Part shown: in pieces, positions 1 through 5,761 of the stretch
Layout of the letters: each line of letters begins with the position of its first letter
How positions within the stretch are numbered: the stretch's first letter is position 1
Source: Syntrophomonadaceae bacterium
GTDB taxonomy: Bacteria > Bacillota_D > Dethiobacteria > DTU022 > PWGO01
Reading direction: 5' to 3'
Length of the DNA stretch: 9,133 nt
Assembly (NCBI GenBank): GCA_003554535.1
Contig: PWGT01000024.1
Coordinates: 1 to 9,133 of the forward strand
Position numbers and translations under genes: made by a program
The notes under the pieces: generated by a model
What the model saw: only the letters and a program-made list of their open reading frames with translations
Told to the model about the DNA's origin: nothing
Database searches by the model: none

Positions 1-1
1 G

Positions 2-562
2 GGATCAGGAGGCCTGGTGGTGCTCAATGAAGATGATTGCATGGTTTCAGTCGCCCGCTATTTTCTGGAATTTACCCAGCAAGAATCATGTGGCAAGTGC
101 ACATTTTGCCGGCTGGGAACCAAACATATGCTGGATATACTGACCCGCATTACTAAAGGAGAAGGCAAAGAAGAAGACCTGCAAACTCTTAAAGAGCTTG
201 GCGAAGATGTAAAAGCAGGCTCTCTTTGTAACTTGGGTGGCACTGCCCCCGATCCGGTGCTAACAACCCTGAAGTATTTCTGGGATGAATATGAAGCTCA
301 TATAAAAGAAAAACGATGTCCCTCGCTAATGTGCAAGGATCTCATTGCTTTTTATATTGAGCCTTCCAAATGCAGCAAACTATGCAATGTATGTGTGGGA
401 ACTTGTCCTACCGAAGCAGTATATACAAGAGAAGACGGGCTCAAAGCTATTGACCAGGATAAATGCGTAAAATGCGATAACTGCAGGAAAACTTGTCCGC
501 CTGATTACGATGCAGTAGTAAAATTATCTCCGGTTGAATTACTGACAGAAAAGGAAGGATAA
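2..562 (+). CDS. NuoF/HydB-like NADH-binding flavoprotein subunit, C-terminal part (5' end outside window)
   Basis: This is the C-terminal part of a NuoF/HydB/HoxF-type subunit, which takes electrons from NADH through FMN and passes them to iron-sulfur clusters in cytoplasmic dehydrogenases or hydrogenases. The frame is open to the left edge: bases 2-16 encode GSGGL, which continues into the NuoF-type stretch with the DDCMV motif, so the GTG at 17 is internal and not a start. About 30 residues in is ESCGKCTFCR with a later SLCNLG, the usual CX2CX2C plus distant Cys of the NuoF [4Fe-4S] cluster. A CKDLIAFYI linker follows, then a two-cluster ferredoxin domain (about bases 365-510), as in HydB and clostridial NuoF homologues. 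The first ferredoxin motif is CX3CX2CX3CP instead of CX2CX2CX3CP; the second is canonical. The FMN/NADH domains lie off the window. The gene ends TAA, 4 bases before the next gene. The catalytic partner (formate dehydrogenase, [FeFe] hydrogenase or other) cannot be told from here. Confidence 0.93.
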   Translation, partial: GSGGLVVLNEDDCMVSVARYFLEFTQQESCGKCTFCRLGTKHMLDILTRITKGEGKEEDLQTLKELGEDVKAGSLCNLGGTAPDPVLTTLKYFWDEYEAHIKEKRCPSLMCKDLIAFYIEPSKCSKLCNVCVGTCPTEAVYTREDGLKAIDQDKCVKCDNCRKTCPPDYDAVVKLSPVELLTEKEG

Positions 563-566
563 TTAA

Positions 567-1220
567 ATGAGCGAAATTAAACTAACCATTGATAACCAGG
601 AAATTACCGCCACCGAAGGTGAAAAGCTTTTGTGGGTGGCGTTAGAAAACGATATTTACATTCCAAACCTTTGTGCAGTTAAAGAGCAGGAACGTCCCGC
701 TGCAAGCTGTCGCTTGTGTTTTGTAGAAGTGGAAGGTTATTCGGAGCCGGTAACTTCCTGCACTTTGCCTGTAAAAGAAGGTATGAAAGTGCAAACCAGA
801 ACTCCGGCAGTAGACCGGCTGGTTAAGTCAGCGTTCGAGCTTTTGCTCTCAGATCACAAAATAAACTGCGGCAAGTGCCCGGCTCGCAAAAGCTGTGAGC
901 TAATTAACATGGCCAAGCAAAGAGGCATGAAGTTAAAGTTGGAACGCTTACCTGCCCTGGAAAGAGAACAGGAAATAGATGACAGCAGCGAACATCTTAC
1001 ATTAGATCGTAACAAATGCGTACTTTGTGGCAGATGCGTATGGGCAGATAGAGAAAAAGCGCAGGCTGGATGTTTTGGATTTGCCAGGCGCGGCCTGAAC
1101 AGAAGTGTTACAACTTTTCAAGACATTAGCCTTGCCGAAACAAATTGCACCGGTTGTAAAATTTGTGCTGAAGTATGCCCGGTAGGGGCACTGGTAGCCA
1201 AAGAGCCGGCTGAAAGTTAA
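567..1220 (+). CDS. NuoG/HoxU-like iron-sulfur subunit ([2Fe-2S] plus [4Fe-4S] domains)
   Basis: This 217-residue electron-transfer protein has the layout of the N-terminal part of NuoG, of HoxU, or of the N-terminal part of HydA. Residues 1-80 are a plant-type [2Fe-2S] ferredoxin domain with ligands C36, C48, C51 and C65. The NuoG His-Cys motif follows, H97-X3-C101-X2-C104-X5-C110. Residues 146-210 are a two-cluster ferredoxin domain with C151, C154, C157 and then C194, C197, C200, C204-P. The fourth Cys of the first motif is missing: residue 161 is Asp, and the nearest Cys is C169. There is no molybdopterin or H-cluster domain, so the protein ends where HoxU ends and must hand electrons to a separate subunit. 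A GGAAGGAT ribosome binding site precedes the ATG and the gap to the NuoF-like gene is 4 bases, so the two are almost certainly co-transcribed subunits of one complex. The exact complex is unknown. Confidence 0.92.
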   Translation: MSEIKLTIDNQEITATEGEKLLWVALENDIYIPNLCAVKEQERPAASCRLCFVEVEGYSEPVTSCTLPVKEGMKVQTRTPAVDRLVKSAFELLLSDHKINCGKCPARKSCELINMAKQRGMKLKLERLPALEREQEIDDSSEHLTLDRNKCVLCGRCVWADREKAQAGCFGFARRGLNRSVTTFQDISLAETNCTGCKICAEVCPVGALVAKEPAES

Positions 1221-1249
1221 ATATTTATTTGAAAAAGCGAGGTCTGTTT

Positions 1250-2143
1250 ATGAATTTGGAAGAAGTTAGAGACAAAGTGTATTTTGTTGAGGGGATGAAT
1301 TCGGGAAAATACCCTTATTCAAATTCCCTTCTAATTGAAGATGACCAGGTACTGCTTGTTGATACAGGAACAGGTCCAGAAGTTGTCAATGAAATCGCTC
1401 AGGAAAAAAAGATTAACATTCTCCTCAATTCCCACGGGCATGAAGATCATATTGCAGGAAACTATCTATTTCCATCAGCAACAATATGCGCACATCAATT
1501 TGATGCACCGGCAATCAGATCAACAGAAAAACTAAAAGAACTTTACGATGTTACCGATTCTGAAGTAGAAAAAGAAATGGATGTTTTTCTGGAAGATATG
1601 TTCAGCCTCAGAAATTCACGAGTAGATATGGAATTTGAAGATGGCAAAATGTTCAACCTGGGCAATGTTAAACTGGAGGTAATTCACACTCCGGGACATT
1701 CTGCCGGTCATTGCTGTTTTTATATTCCTAAAATGAAACTGGTATTCCTTTCCGACATCGATTTGAGCTCCTTTGGGCCCTGGTACGGATGCCTGGATTC
1801 TAACATTACTGATCTTATCAGCTCTATTCATCGCATAAAATCGTTAGATTATGAAACAGCTATTTCCAGCCATAAAGGCATCATAGAAGGAAAAGAAGAA
1901 GTTGATGAAAAGCTGGATAAGTACCTGGAAAAAATCTACGAAAGAGAAAATATGCTGTGGGAGTTACTGCATGAAGAAAAGAACCTGGAAGAAATTGTAG
2001 AAGAGGCCATCATATACGGTAGTTTCCCGGAACCTCAAGGTATGTACCGGTTAATGGAAAAAACCATGATCATCAAACACTTGGGTAAGCTGGTGGAAGA
2101 AAATAAAATAAATCGAACCCACCGAGGCTTTACACACACTTAA
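1250..2143 (+). CDS. Metallo-beta-lactamase-fold hydrolase
   Basis: A 297-residue cytoplasmic protein of the metallo-beta-lactamase superfamily. Counting from the ATG at 1250, the metal-binding signature HGHEDH is at residues 62-67 (H62, H64, D66, H67). It is followed by H150 in TPGHSAGH, D169 in the SDID stretch and H208 in SSHKG, which is a complete di-metal site of the glyoxalase II type. A Glu/Lys-rich helical C-terminal extension of about 80 residues follows the metal domain. The TTG at 1229 would add seven residues, but GCGAGGT sits 7 bases before the ATG at 1250, so I prefer that start. The gene follows the NuoG-like gene by 29 bases and is probably in the same transcript. The substrate cannot be read from the sequence; thioesters, lactones and organophosphates are all possible within the superfamily. 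It has no flavodoxin or rubredoxin domain, so it is not an FprA-type flavodiiron protein. Confidence 0.88.
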   Translation: MNLEEVRDKVYFVEGMNSGKYPYSNSLLIEDDQVLLVDTGTGPEVVNEIAQEKKINILLNSHGHEDHIAGNYLFPSATICAHQFDAPAIRSTEKLKELYDVTDSEVEKEMDVFLEDMFSLRNSRVDMEFEDGKMFNLGNVKLEVIHTPGHSAGHCCFYIPKMKLVFLSDIDLSSFGPWYGCLDSNITDLISSIHRIKSLDYETAISSHKGIIEGKEEVDEKLDKYLEKIYERENMLWELLHEEKNLEEIVEEAIIYGSFPEPQGMYRLMEKTMIIKHLGKLVEENKINRTHRGFTHT

Positions 2144-2253
2144 AAAAAGCTCTAAATCGCAACATGTAGACTTTATTGGACGGCAATAATGCTCTCAACA
2201 TTGCTCTGTCTATATAGTTTTTTTATGGATTTATATCCAGGAGGGAGGAAATC

Positions 2254-3216
2254 ATGAACCGAAAAAGATGGGGCGCTCTGGCCATATTTTTAGTGTTATT
2301 TATTTCACTGGCTCTAAATCCTTATGCATGCCTTGGTATAGGGGTGGAAGATGAGAAATGGGCTCGGAAAGTATATCAACCGGGAACAGGAGATAGCCTT
2401 GCTCTTATTGACCTGGAAGGGATGATTATATCGGCTCCTGATAGCCCCTACCTGGGCGATGTGGACACTCAAGAAAACTTCACGGATAAAATGGAATCAG
2501 CTTTCGCCAGTGATGACATTGAGGGCATAATCTTGAGAGTTAATTCTCCCGGTGGCGCCGTTCACAAATGCGACTACATTTTTAATGAAATATTAAACTT
2601 GAAAGAAAAGTATGAAAAACCCCTTCTCGTTTACATGGATGAAGTCGCTGCATCGGGGGCTTACCTTATTTCCGCTACTGCCGACAAAATCATGGCCAAT
2701 CGCCATGCCCTCACAGGAGCCTTAGGAGTCTATATGACAACAATAAATGTTCACCAGTTGGCCGAAGAATGGGGTATAGAAAGCGAAACTTTCCAAAGTG
2801 GCGAATATAAGGATATGCTGAACCCTCTCCGGGAGGTAAAAGATGAGGAAAGAGAAATTATGCAAGAAGTAATAGATGAAAGTTTTTCTTTCTTAATTGA
2901 TTCCATTTTGGAGCAGCGAGAAATGGAAAGAGATGAATTGAAAGAACTGGCCGATGGTAGAATTTATACCGGGCCTCAAGCAGAAGAGAACGAACTGATT
3001 GATGCAGTGGGCACGATGGATGATGCAATTGAAGAAGCAGCAGTTTTAGCCGATACCAGTGACCCTGAAGTTCTTCATTATTACACTGAACCCCCATCAA
3101 CATTTGAAATGCTTTTGAACAGGATTAATGCCGGATTGAGCGGACCAGAAAACCTGGAAGAGATAATTTACCAGGAGTACCATCATCCCAGGCCCATGTA
3201 CCTGTGGAAAAACTAA
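2254..3216 (+). CDS. sppA: Signal peptide peptidase SppA (S49 family)
   Basis: A membrane-anchored serine protease that cleaves leftover signal peptides and other membrane-associated peptides at the outer face of the cytoplasmic membrane. It is 320 residues long, close to the short Bacillus form and about half the length of the E. coli form. Residues 6-28 form one hydrophobic signal-anchor segment. The S49 fold shows as RVNSPGGAV (95-103), the nucleophile Ser134 in AASGAY, and the general base Lys186 in SGEYKD. The 52-residue distance between Ser and Lys matches Bacillus SppA from memory. The LTGALGVY motif lies between them. PGGAV is followed by H-K-C, where many relatives have small or acidic residues. 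The ATG has a very strong ribosome binding site, GGAGGGAGG, 6 bases upstream. It follows the hydrolase gene by 110 bases, so it may have its own promoter, and it precedes an RDD gene as sppA precedes yteJ in Bacillus. Confidence 0.95.
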   Translation: MNRKRWGALAIFLVLFISLALNPYACLGIGVEDEKWARKVYQPGTGDSLALIDLEGMIISAPDSPYLGDVDTQENFTDKMESAFASDDIEGIILRVNSPGGAVHKCDYIFNEILNLKEKYEKPLLVYMDEVAASGAYLISATADKIMANRHALTGALGVYMTTINVHQLAEEWGIESETFQSGEYKDMLNPLREVKDEEREIMQEVIDESFSFLIDSILEQREMERDELKELADGRIYTGPQAEENELIDAVGTMDDAIEEAAVLADTSDPEVLHYYTEPPSTFEMLLNRINAGLSGPENLEEIIYQEYHHPRPMYLWKN

Positions 3217-3271
3217 ACAATTACATGGATTTATAAATAAATTTTAGTTTTGGCAGAAAGGATAAAAAACC

Positions 3272-3760
3272 ATGGAAAGTAACATTGATAATGAAATTAA
3301 GCGGGGATTGTTTCTTCCTGCTGGTTTCAAGGTGAGGTTAATCGCCTATATTATTGATTTGATTGTAATAATTTCCATTGTAAACCTCCTGGTTGCCTGG
3401 GGGCCTATTCCCGCCAACCTTGTTACACCAGGTATTGAATGGCTTGGCCTGGGGTTGAGCCTGGCAGGCATAACTGCATCTTTATATTTTCTACTCATGA
3501 CCAGAAAGTGGAGGCAAACTATTGGCAAAATGATCACCGGCATTGAAGTCATCCGCACAGATGGCCACCCTCTTGACTTCAGCACCCTTCTATTTAGAGA
3601 AGTTTTTGGTCGTTTTATTTCCCAATTAGGAGGCCTGCATCTTGGCTACCTTTGGGTGGGCTTGCATCCTCAAAAAAAGAGTTGGCATGATTCCATCAGT
3701 GATACGGCAGTTATTCATCAGAAAGAAAATATCCTTAAACATTACATCAAAATAAACTAG
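3272..3760 (+). CDS. RDD-family membrane protein (YteJ-like)
   Basis: A 162-residue integral membrane protein of the RDD family. The family's signature residues can be placed: Arg22 and Asp29 in the first hydrophobic segment (about 21-43), and Asp140 in the WHDSISDT motif near the C-terminus. A second hydrophobic segment spans about 57-76 and is followed by RQTIGKMITGIEV, the usual G-K-X3-G loop of the family. A third, amphipathic region (about 104-132) is probably membrane-associated. The ATG is preceded by AGAAAGGAT. It lies 55 bases after sppA with no terminator between. The same order, sppA then an RDD gene (yteJ), occurs in Bacillus subtilis, where the pair has been linked to resistance to lantibiotic-type peptides; a similar role here is inference. 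The gene ends TAG, 25 bases from the convergent channel gene. The molecular function of RDD proteins of this class is not settled. Confidence 0.88.
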   Translation: MESNIDNEIKRGLFLPAGFKVRLIAYIIDLIVIISIVNLLVAWGPIPANLVTPGIEWLGLGLSLAGITASLYFLLMTRKWRQTIGKMITGIEVIRTDGHPLDFSTLLFREVFGRFISQLGGLHLGYLWVGLHPQKKSWHDSISDTAVIHQKENILKHYIKIN

Positions 3761-3785
3761 AAAAAATAAGCTAGAAACTGTGGGG

Positions 3786-4874
3786 TTATTCTTGAGGCAT
3801 GGGATTTTCAAAATAAATGCTTCTGCTGGGGAATGCCACAGAAACTCCTTCTTCCTCCAGTATCTCCATTATTTTAAAGTTTATATTTTGCTTGGCTTTC
3901 AAGTGTTCATCCCACTTGACACTTTTGGTGAAAAAATAAAGAAAAATGTCCAGGCTGCTGTCATTAAAACCAGCGAAACGGACAAATATTAATTCATTAT
4001 CTACATCAGGGTGGTCTTCAAGCATCTTCTCAATCTTTTTAATACAAGATTCAATCTTTTGCCGCGGTGTAGTATAGGTAACTCCCAAGTTAAAAGTAAT
4101 CCTTCTTTTGCCCATTTCGGACCAGTTAGTTATTGCCTCACTAGCAAGCAATGCATTGGGAATGGTTACCAGTCCCTTGGCAAAAGTTCTAACTCGGGTG
4201 CTTCTAAAAGAGATATCTTCTACTACTCCTTCTACGTTGGGGGTAGCTATCCAATCCCCTATAGTAAAAGGCCTCTCGGTAATAATGATAATTCCCCCGA
4301 ATAAATTAGAAATAGCATTTTGAGCTGCCAGAGCGATGGCCAAACCTCCCAAACCCAACCCTGCAATAACCCCGGATATATCAAACCCCCATTCTCTGGC
4401 AATTATAGTAAAAACCAATACTATAACGATGAAACGCAACACTTTGGAAATAAATGTTACAACAATATCATCCATGTTTAAATTAAATTTTTGTTTAAGA
4501 TTGCTCAAAAAATGGGATGATTCTCCGCTCAGGTTATAGAAGCCCCAACCCACTAAGATGACAATAATAGTGCGAAAAACTGAAGTTAGCAAAATTTCCT
4601 GGGATTCAGTTAACTCCGGCAAGTATCTTAAAGCCAGAAAAATTCCTAAGAAAATGAAAAAAGAACGCAGGGGGCTGGCAAATGCAGGAAATATGCTTTC
4701 GCTGATCTGGGGCCTGGATCTGGGGAAAAGTATAAGCGCCAGCAAATACACTAACTTTGATAAAACACCTTTGAAAGCTATAAATACAAAAATAATTAAA
4801 AGCCCTAAAAAAAAGCTCCAGGCTCCAGGCATGAAAGTTGTTTCCATAAATTCCTGTATAGCTTCCAAATCCAT
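3786..4874 (-). CDS. MscS-family small-conductance mechanosensitive channel
   Basis: A 362-residue mechanosensitive channel of the MscS superfamily, which opens under membrane tension to release solutes during osmotic downshock. Hydrophobic segments lie at about 17-50, 67-86, 93-115 and 140-160. The pore-lining helix is at 166-196, with the typical Gly/Ala-rich pattern AGLGLGGLAIALAAQN followed by NLFGG. The MscS beta domain follows (about 197-260), with ERPFTIGDWI and GVVEDISFRSTRVRT, and then the alpha/beta C-terminal domain, ending FPSRSIYFEN. The extra N-terminal helices make it larger than E. coli MscS (286 residues) and closer to YnaI-like members. A TTG at 4895 would give seven more residues but has no ribosome binding site; the ATG at 4874 has GATAGGTTGG about 6-10 bases before it. 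It converges on the RDD gene with a 25-base gap and no clear terminator in between. Confidence 0.93.
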   Translation of the reverse strand: MDLEAIQEFMETTFMPGAWSFFLGLLIIFVFIAFKGVLSKLVYLLALILFPRSRPQISESIFPAFASPLRSFFIFLGIFLALRYLPELTESQEILLTSVFRTIIVILVGWGFYNLSGESSHFLSNLKQKFNLNMDDIVVTFISKVLRFIVIVLVFTIIAREWGFDISGVIAGLGLGGLAIALAAQNAISNLFGGIIIITERPFTIGDWIATPNVEGVVEDISFRSTRVRTFAKGLVTIPNALLASEAITNWSEMGKRRITFNLGVTYTTPRQKIESCIKKIEKMLEDHPDVDNELIFVRFAGFNDSSLDIFLYFFTKSVKWDEHLKAKQNINFKIMEILEEEGVSVAFPSRSIYFENPMPQE

Positions 4875-4929
4875 AACTAACCAACCTATCAACAAATATT
4901 ATTTTATTACTATCTATCAATTAATATTT

Positions 4930-4957
4930 ACTATACTAAACATAAATACCATTACAA
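4930..4957 (-). promoter_or_regulatory. Candidate sigma-A promoter for the MscS-type channel gene
   Basis: Read on the minus strand, TTGTAA (4957-4952, 4 of 6 to TTGACA) is separated by 16 bases from TATAGT (4935-4930, 5 of 6 to TATAAT). The -10 lies about 55 bases upstream of the preferred ATG. The surrounding region is very AT-rich, so chance matches are likely. The call rests on position and on the good -10. Confidence 0.4.
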
Positions 4958-5010
4958 CATCATACTTTTATATCCCGATTTCAACAAGGTGCTTGATTAT
5001 CTTGGGTAGC

Positions 5011-5064
5011 AGGCCAGGGTGGAACACTTAACTTCTTTACAAGCCAAACATCCCACCCTAGCCT
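5011..5064 (-). terminator. 12-bp stem-loop across the moaD-like stop codon; possible transcript 3' end
   Basis: Read as minus-strand RNA, AGGCTAGGGTGG (5064-5053) can pair along its whole length with CCACCCTGGCCT (5022-5011), with one U-G wobble, around a 30-base loop. The 5' arm contains the last Gly codon and the UAG stop codon of the MoaD-like gene. No run of U follows the 3' arm, so it is not a textbook intrinsic terminator. It may protect the 3' end, weaken read-through into the channel gene, or act on termination of translation. On the plus strand the same repeat has a C-A mismatch, which suggests the structure matters, if at all, in the minus-strand transcript. Confidence 0.4.
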
Positions 5065-5306
5065 CCTCCTAAAGGTGGAAACAAAGAAACGGTATCTCCG
5101 TCCTGCAGGCGGGTTTTTCTTCCCTTTAAATGAGCAATATTTTGCCCGTTTACCAGGACAGTAGCACTCTCCAATTTCTTTTGAAAATCTTCCCCATAAC
5201 TGGAGACAAGTGAGCTAAATACATCTTCTACCGTGTCAGCTTTCATACTTATTTCTTTTTCGCCTGTAAAACCCCTAAGTGTAGCATATAATTTTACCAG
5301 GACCAA
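5058..5306 (-). CDS. MoaD/ThiS-family small ubiquitin-like sulfur carrier protein, AOR-associated
   Basis: A small beta-grasp protein ending in PPLGGG, so it has the C-terminal Gly-Gly that is adenylated and thiocarboxylated in MoaD and ThiS for sulfur transfer into pterin or thiazole. The N-terminus VKLYATLRGFTG and the LQDGDTVSLFPPL stretch are typical of MoaD. I choose the TTG at 5306 (82 residues), because AAAGGTGA lies 8 bases upstream and MoaD proteins start just before the K-L-Y-A-T strand. The TTG at 5333 would add nine residues and has no ribosome binding site. It follows the AOR gene by 32 bases, and MoaD-like genes commonly sit beside AOR genes, so its likely role is in making or loading the tungstopterin cofactor of that enzyme. 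It could instead be a general molybdopterin synthase small subunit; no moaE or moeB lies in the window to decide. Its stop codon TAG is inside a strong stem-loop. Confidence 0.88.
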   Translation of the reverse strand: MVLVKLYATLRGFTGEKEISMKADTVEDVFSSLVSSYGEDFQKKLESATVLVNGQNIAHLKGRKTRLQDGDTVSLFPPLGGG

Positions 5307-5338
5307 ATTAAAGCTCACCTTTCTTGAAGACAATTAAT

Positions 5339-5758
5339 TTATTTTTCAATTCCCAATTTACGCAGCGTCCGTTCAGTGGGAATTCCATTTTGATCCCATC
5401 CCCGCAACCGGTAAAAAGTAGGCAGCATCTCATCTAGCGGGACCCGAGAGCGAGGCTCCTCCTGTCTTTGGAGTTCGTGAGTTAGCCTCCTGGGTAAAGT
5501 ATCATCTCTTCTAGAGAAACCTTCCCGCGCATTAAACAGGCGGCACATATTGAAAACTCTCTGCCCCAACTTCAGGAAATCCTCCGGACTCATTTCGTTT
5601 CCGGTGCAATGGGAATGAGCCTTGATATGAGGGAAGGGGTGGTGGAAAACTTTTTTAGGTAGGACTGCTCCTTTAGGTGAATACATAAATTTACCAAATT
5701 GATTGCCACCCAGCATAAGGGAATTGTTAACTACCTTGGAAACCAACCGGGAACGATT
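5339..5758 (-). pseudogene. C-terminal fragment of the aldehyde:ferredoxin oxidoreductase, separated by an in-frame TAG
   Basis: These 139 codons continue the AOR reading frame directly after the TAG at 5761-5759, with no shift and no further stop until TAA at 5339. The protein has the conserved AOR C-terminus: MSPEDFLKLGQRVFN, LFNAREGFSRRDDTLPRRL, then LDEMLPTFYRLRGWD and a final LRKLG. These are well kept, so any inactivation must be recent, or the product is still made. A TTG at 5746 could in principle start a separate 135-residue protein and an ATG occurs at 5716, but neither has a convincing ribosome binding site, so independent translation looks poor. In AOR this region packs on the cofactor domains and closes the active-site cavity, so the N-terminal part alone would probably not fold properly. 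It precedes the MoaD-like gene by 32 bases. Confidence 0.85.
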
Positions 5759-5761
5759 CTA
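5759..5761 (-). other. In-frame TAG inside the AOR gene
   Basis: The minus strand reads CTA TTA AAG ATG TAG AAT CGT TCC CGG, and the frame stays open on both sides. The TAG falls after the fourth cluster Cys region and before the C-terminal domain, in a variable linker. TAG is also used as an ordinary stop in this window (RDD and MoaD-like genes), so it is not an unassigned codon. A one-base change from AAG, CAG or TGG would produce it. Confidence 0.9.

Noticed and set aside
2181..2206. Hairpin GCAATAATG...CATTGC in the gap before sppA, as a terminator
   Set aside because: The stem needs a three-base bulge, is short, and the T run comes more than ten bases later. No clear promoter was found in the gap either.
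3761..3785. Possible bidirectional terminator between the converging RDD and MscS-type genes
   Set aside because: Only a CTAG repeat is present; no GC-rich stem with a T run can be drawn, so no terminator is called.
4606..4920. Minus-strand open frame of 104 codons overlapping the 5' part of the channel gene
   Set aside because: It is a shifted frame of the channel coding sequence, with no domain or start signal of its own.
4558..5031. Plus-strand open frame of 157 codons opposite the start of the MscS-type gene
   Set aside because: It is antisense to a clear channel gene, is very Lys/Ile/Thr-rich in composition, shows no known motif and has no ribosome binding site.
5339..5746. Separate small gene starting at the TTG at 5746
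   Set aside because: It continues the AOR frame and encodes the AOR C-terminus. The TTG has no ribosome binding site, so it is treated as a fragment of the broken gene.
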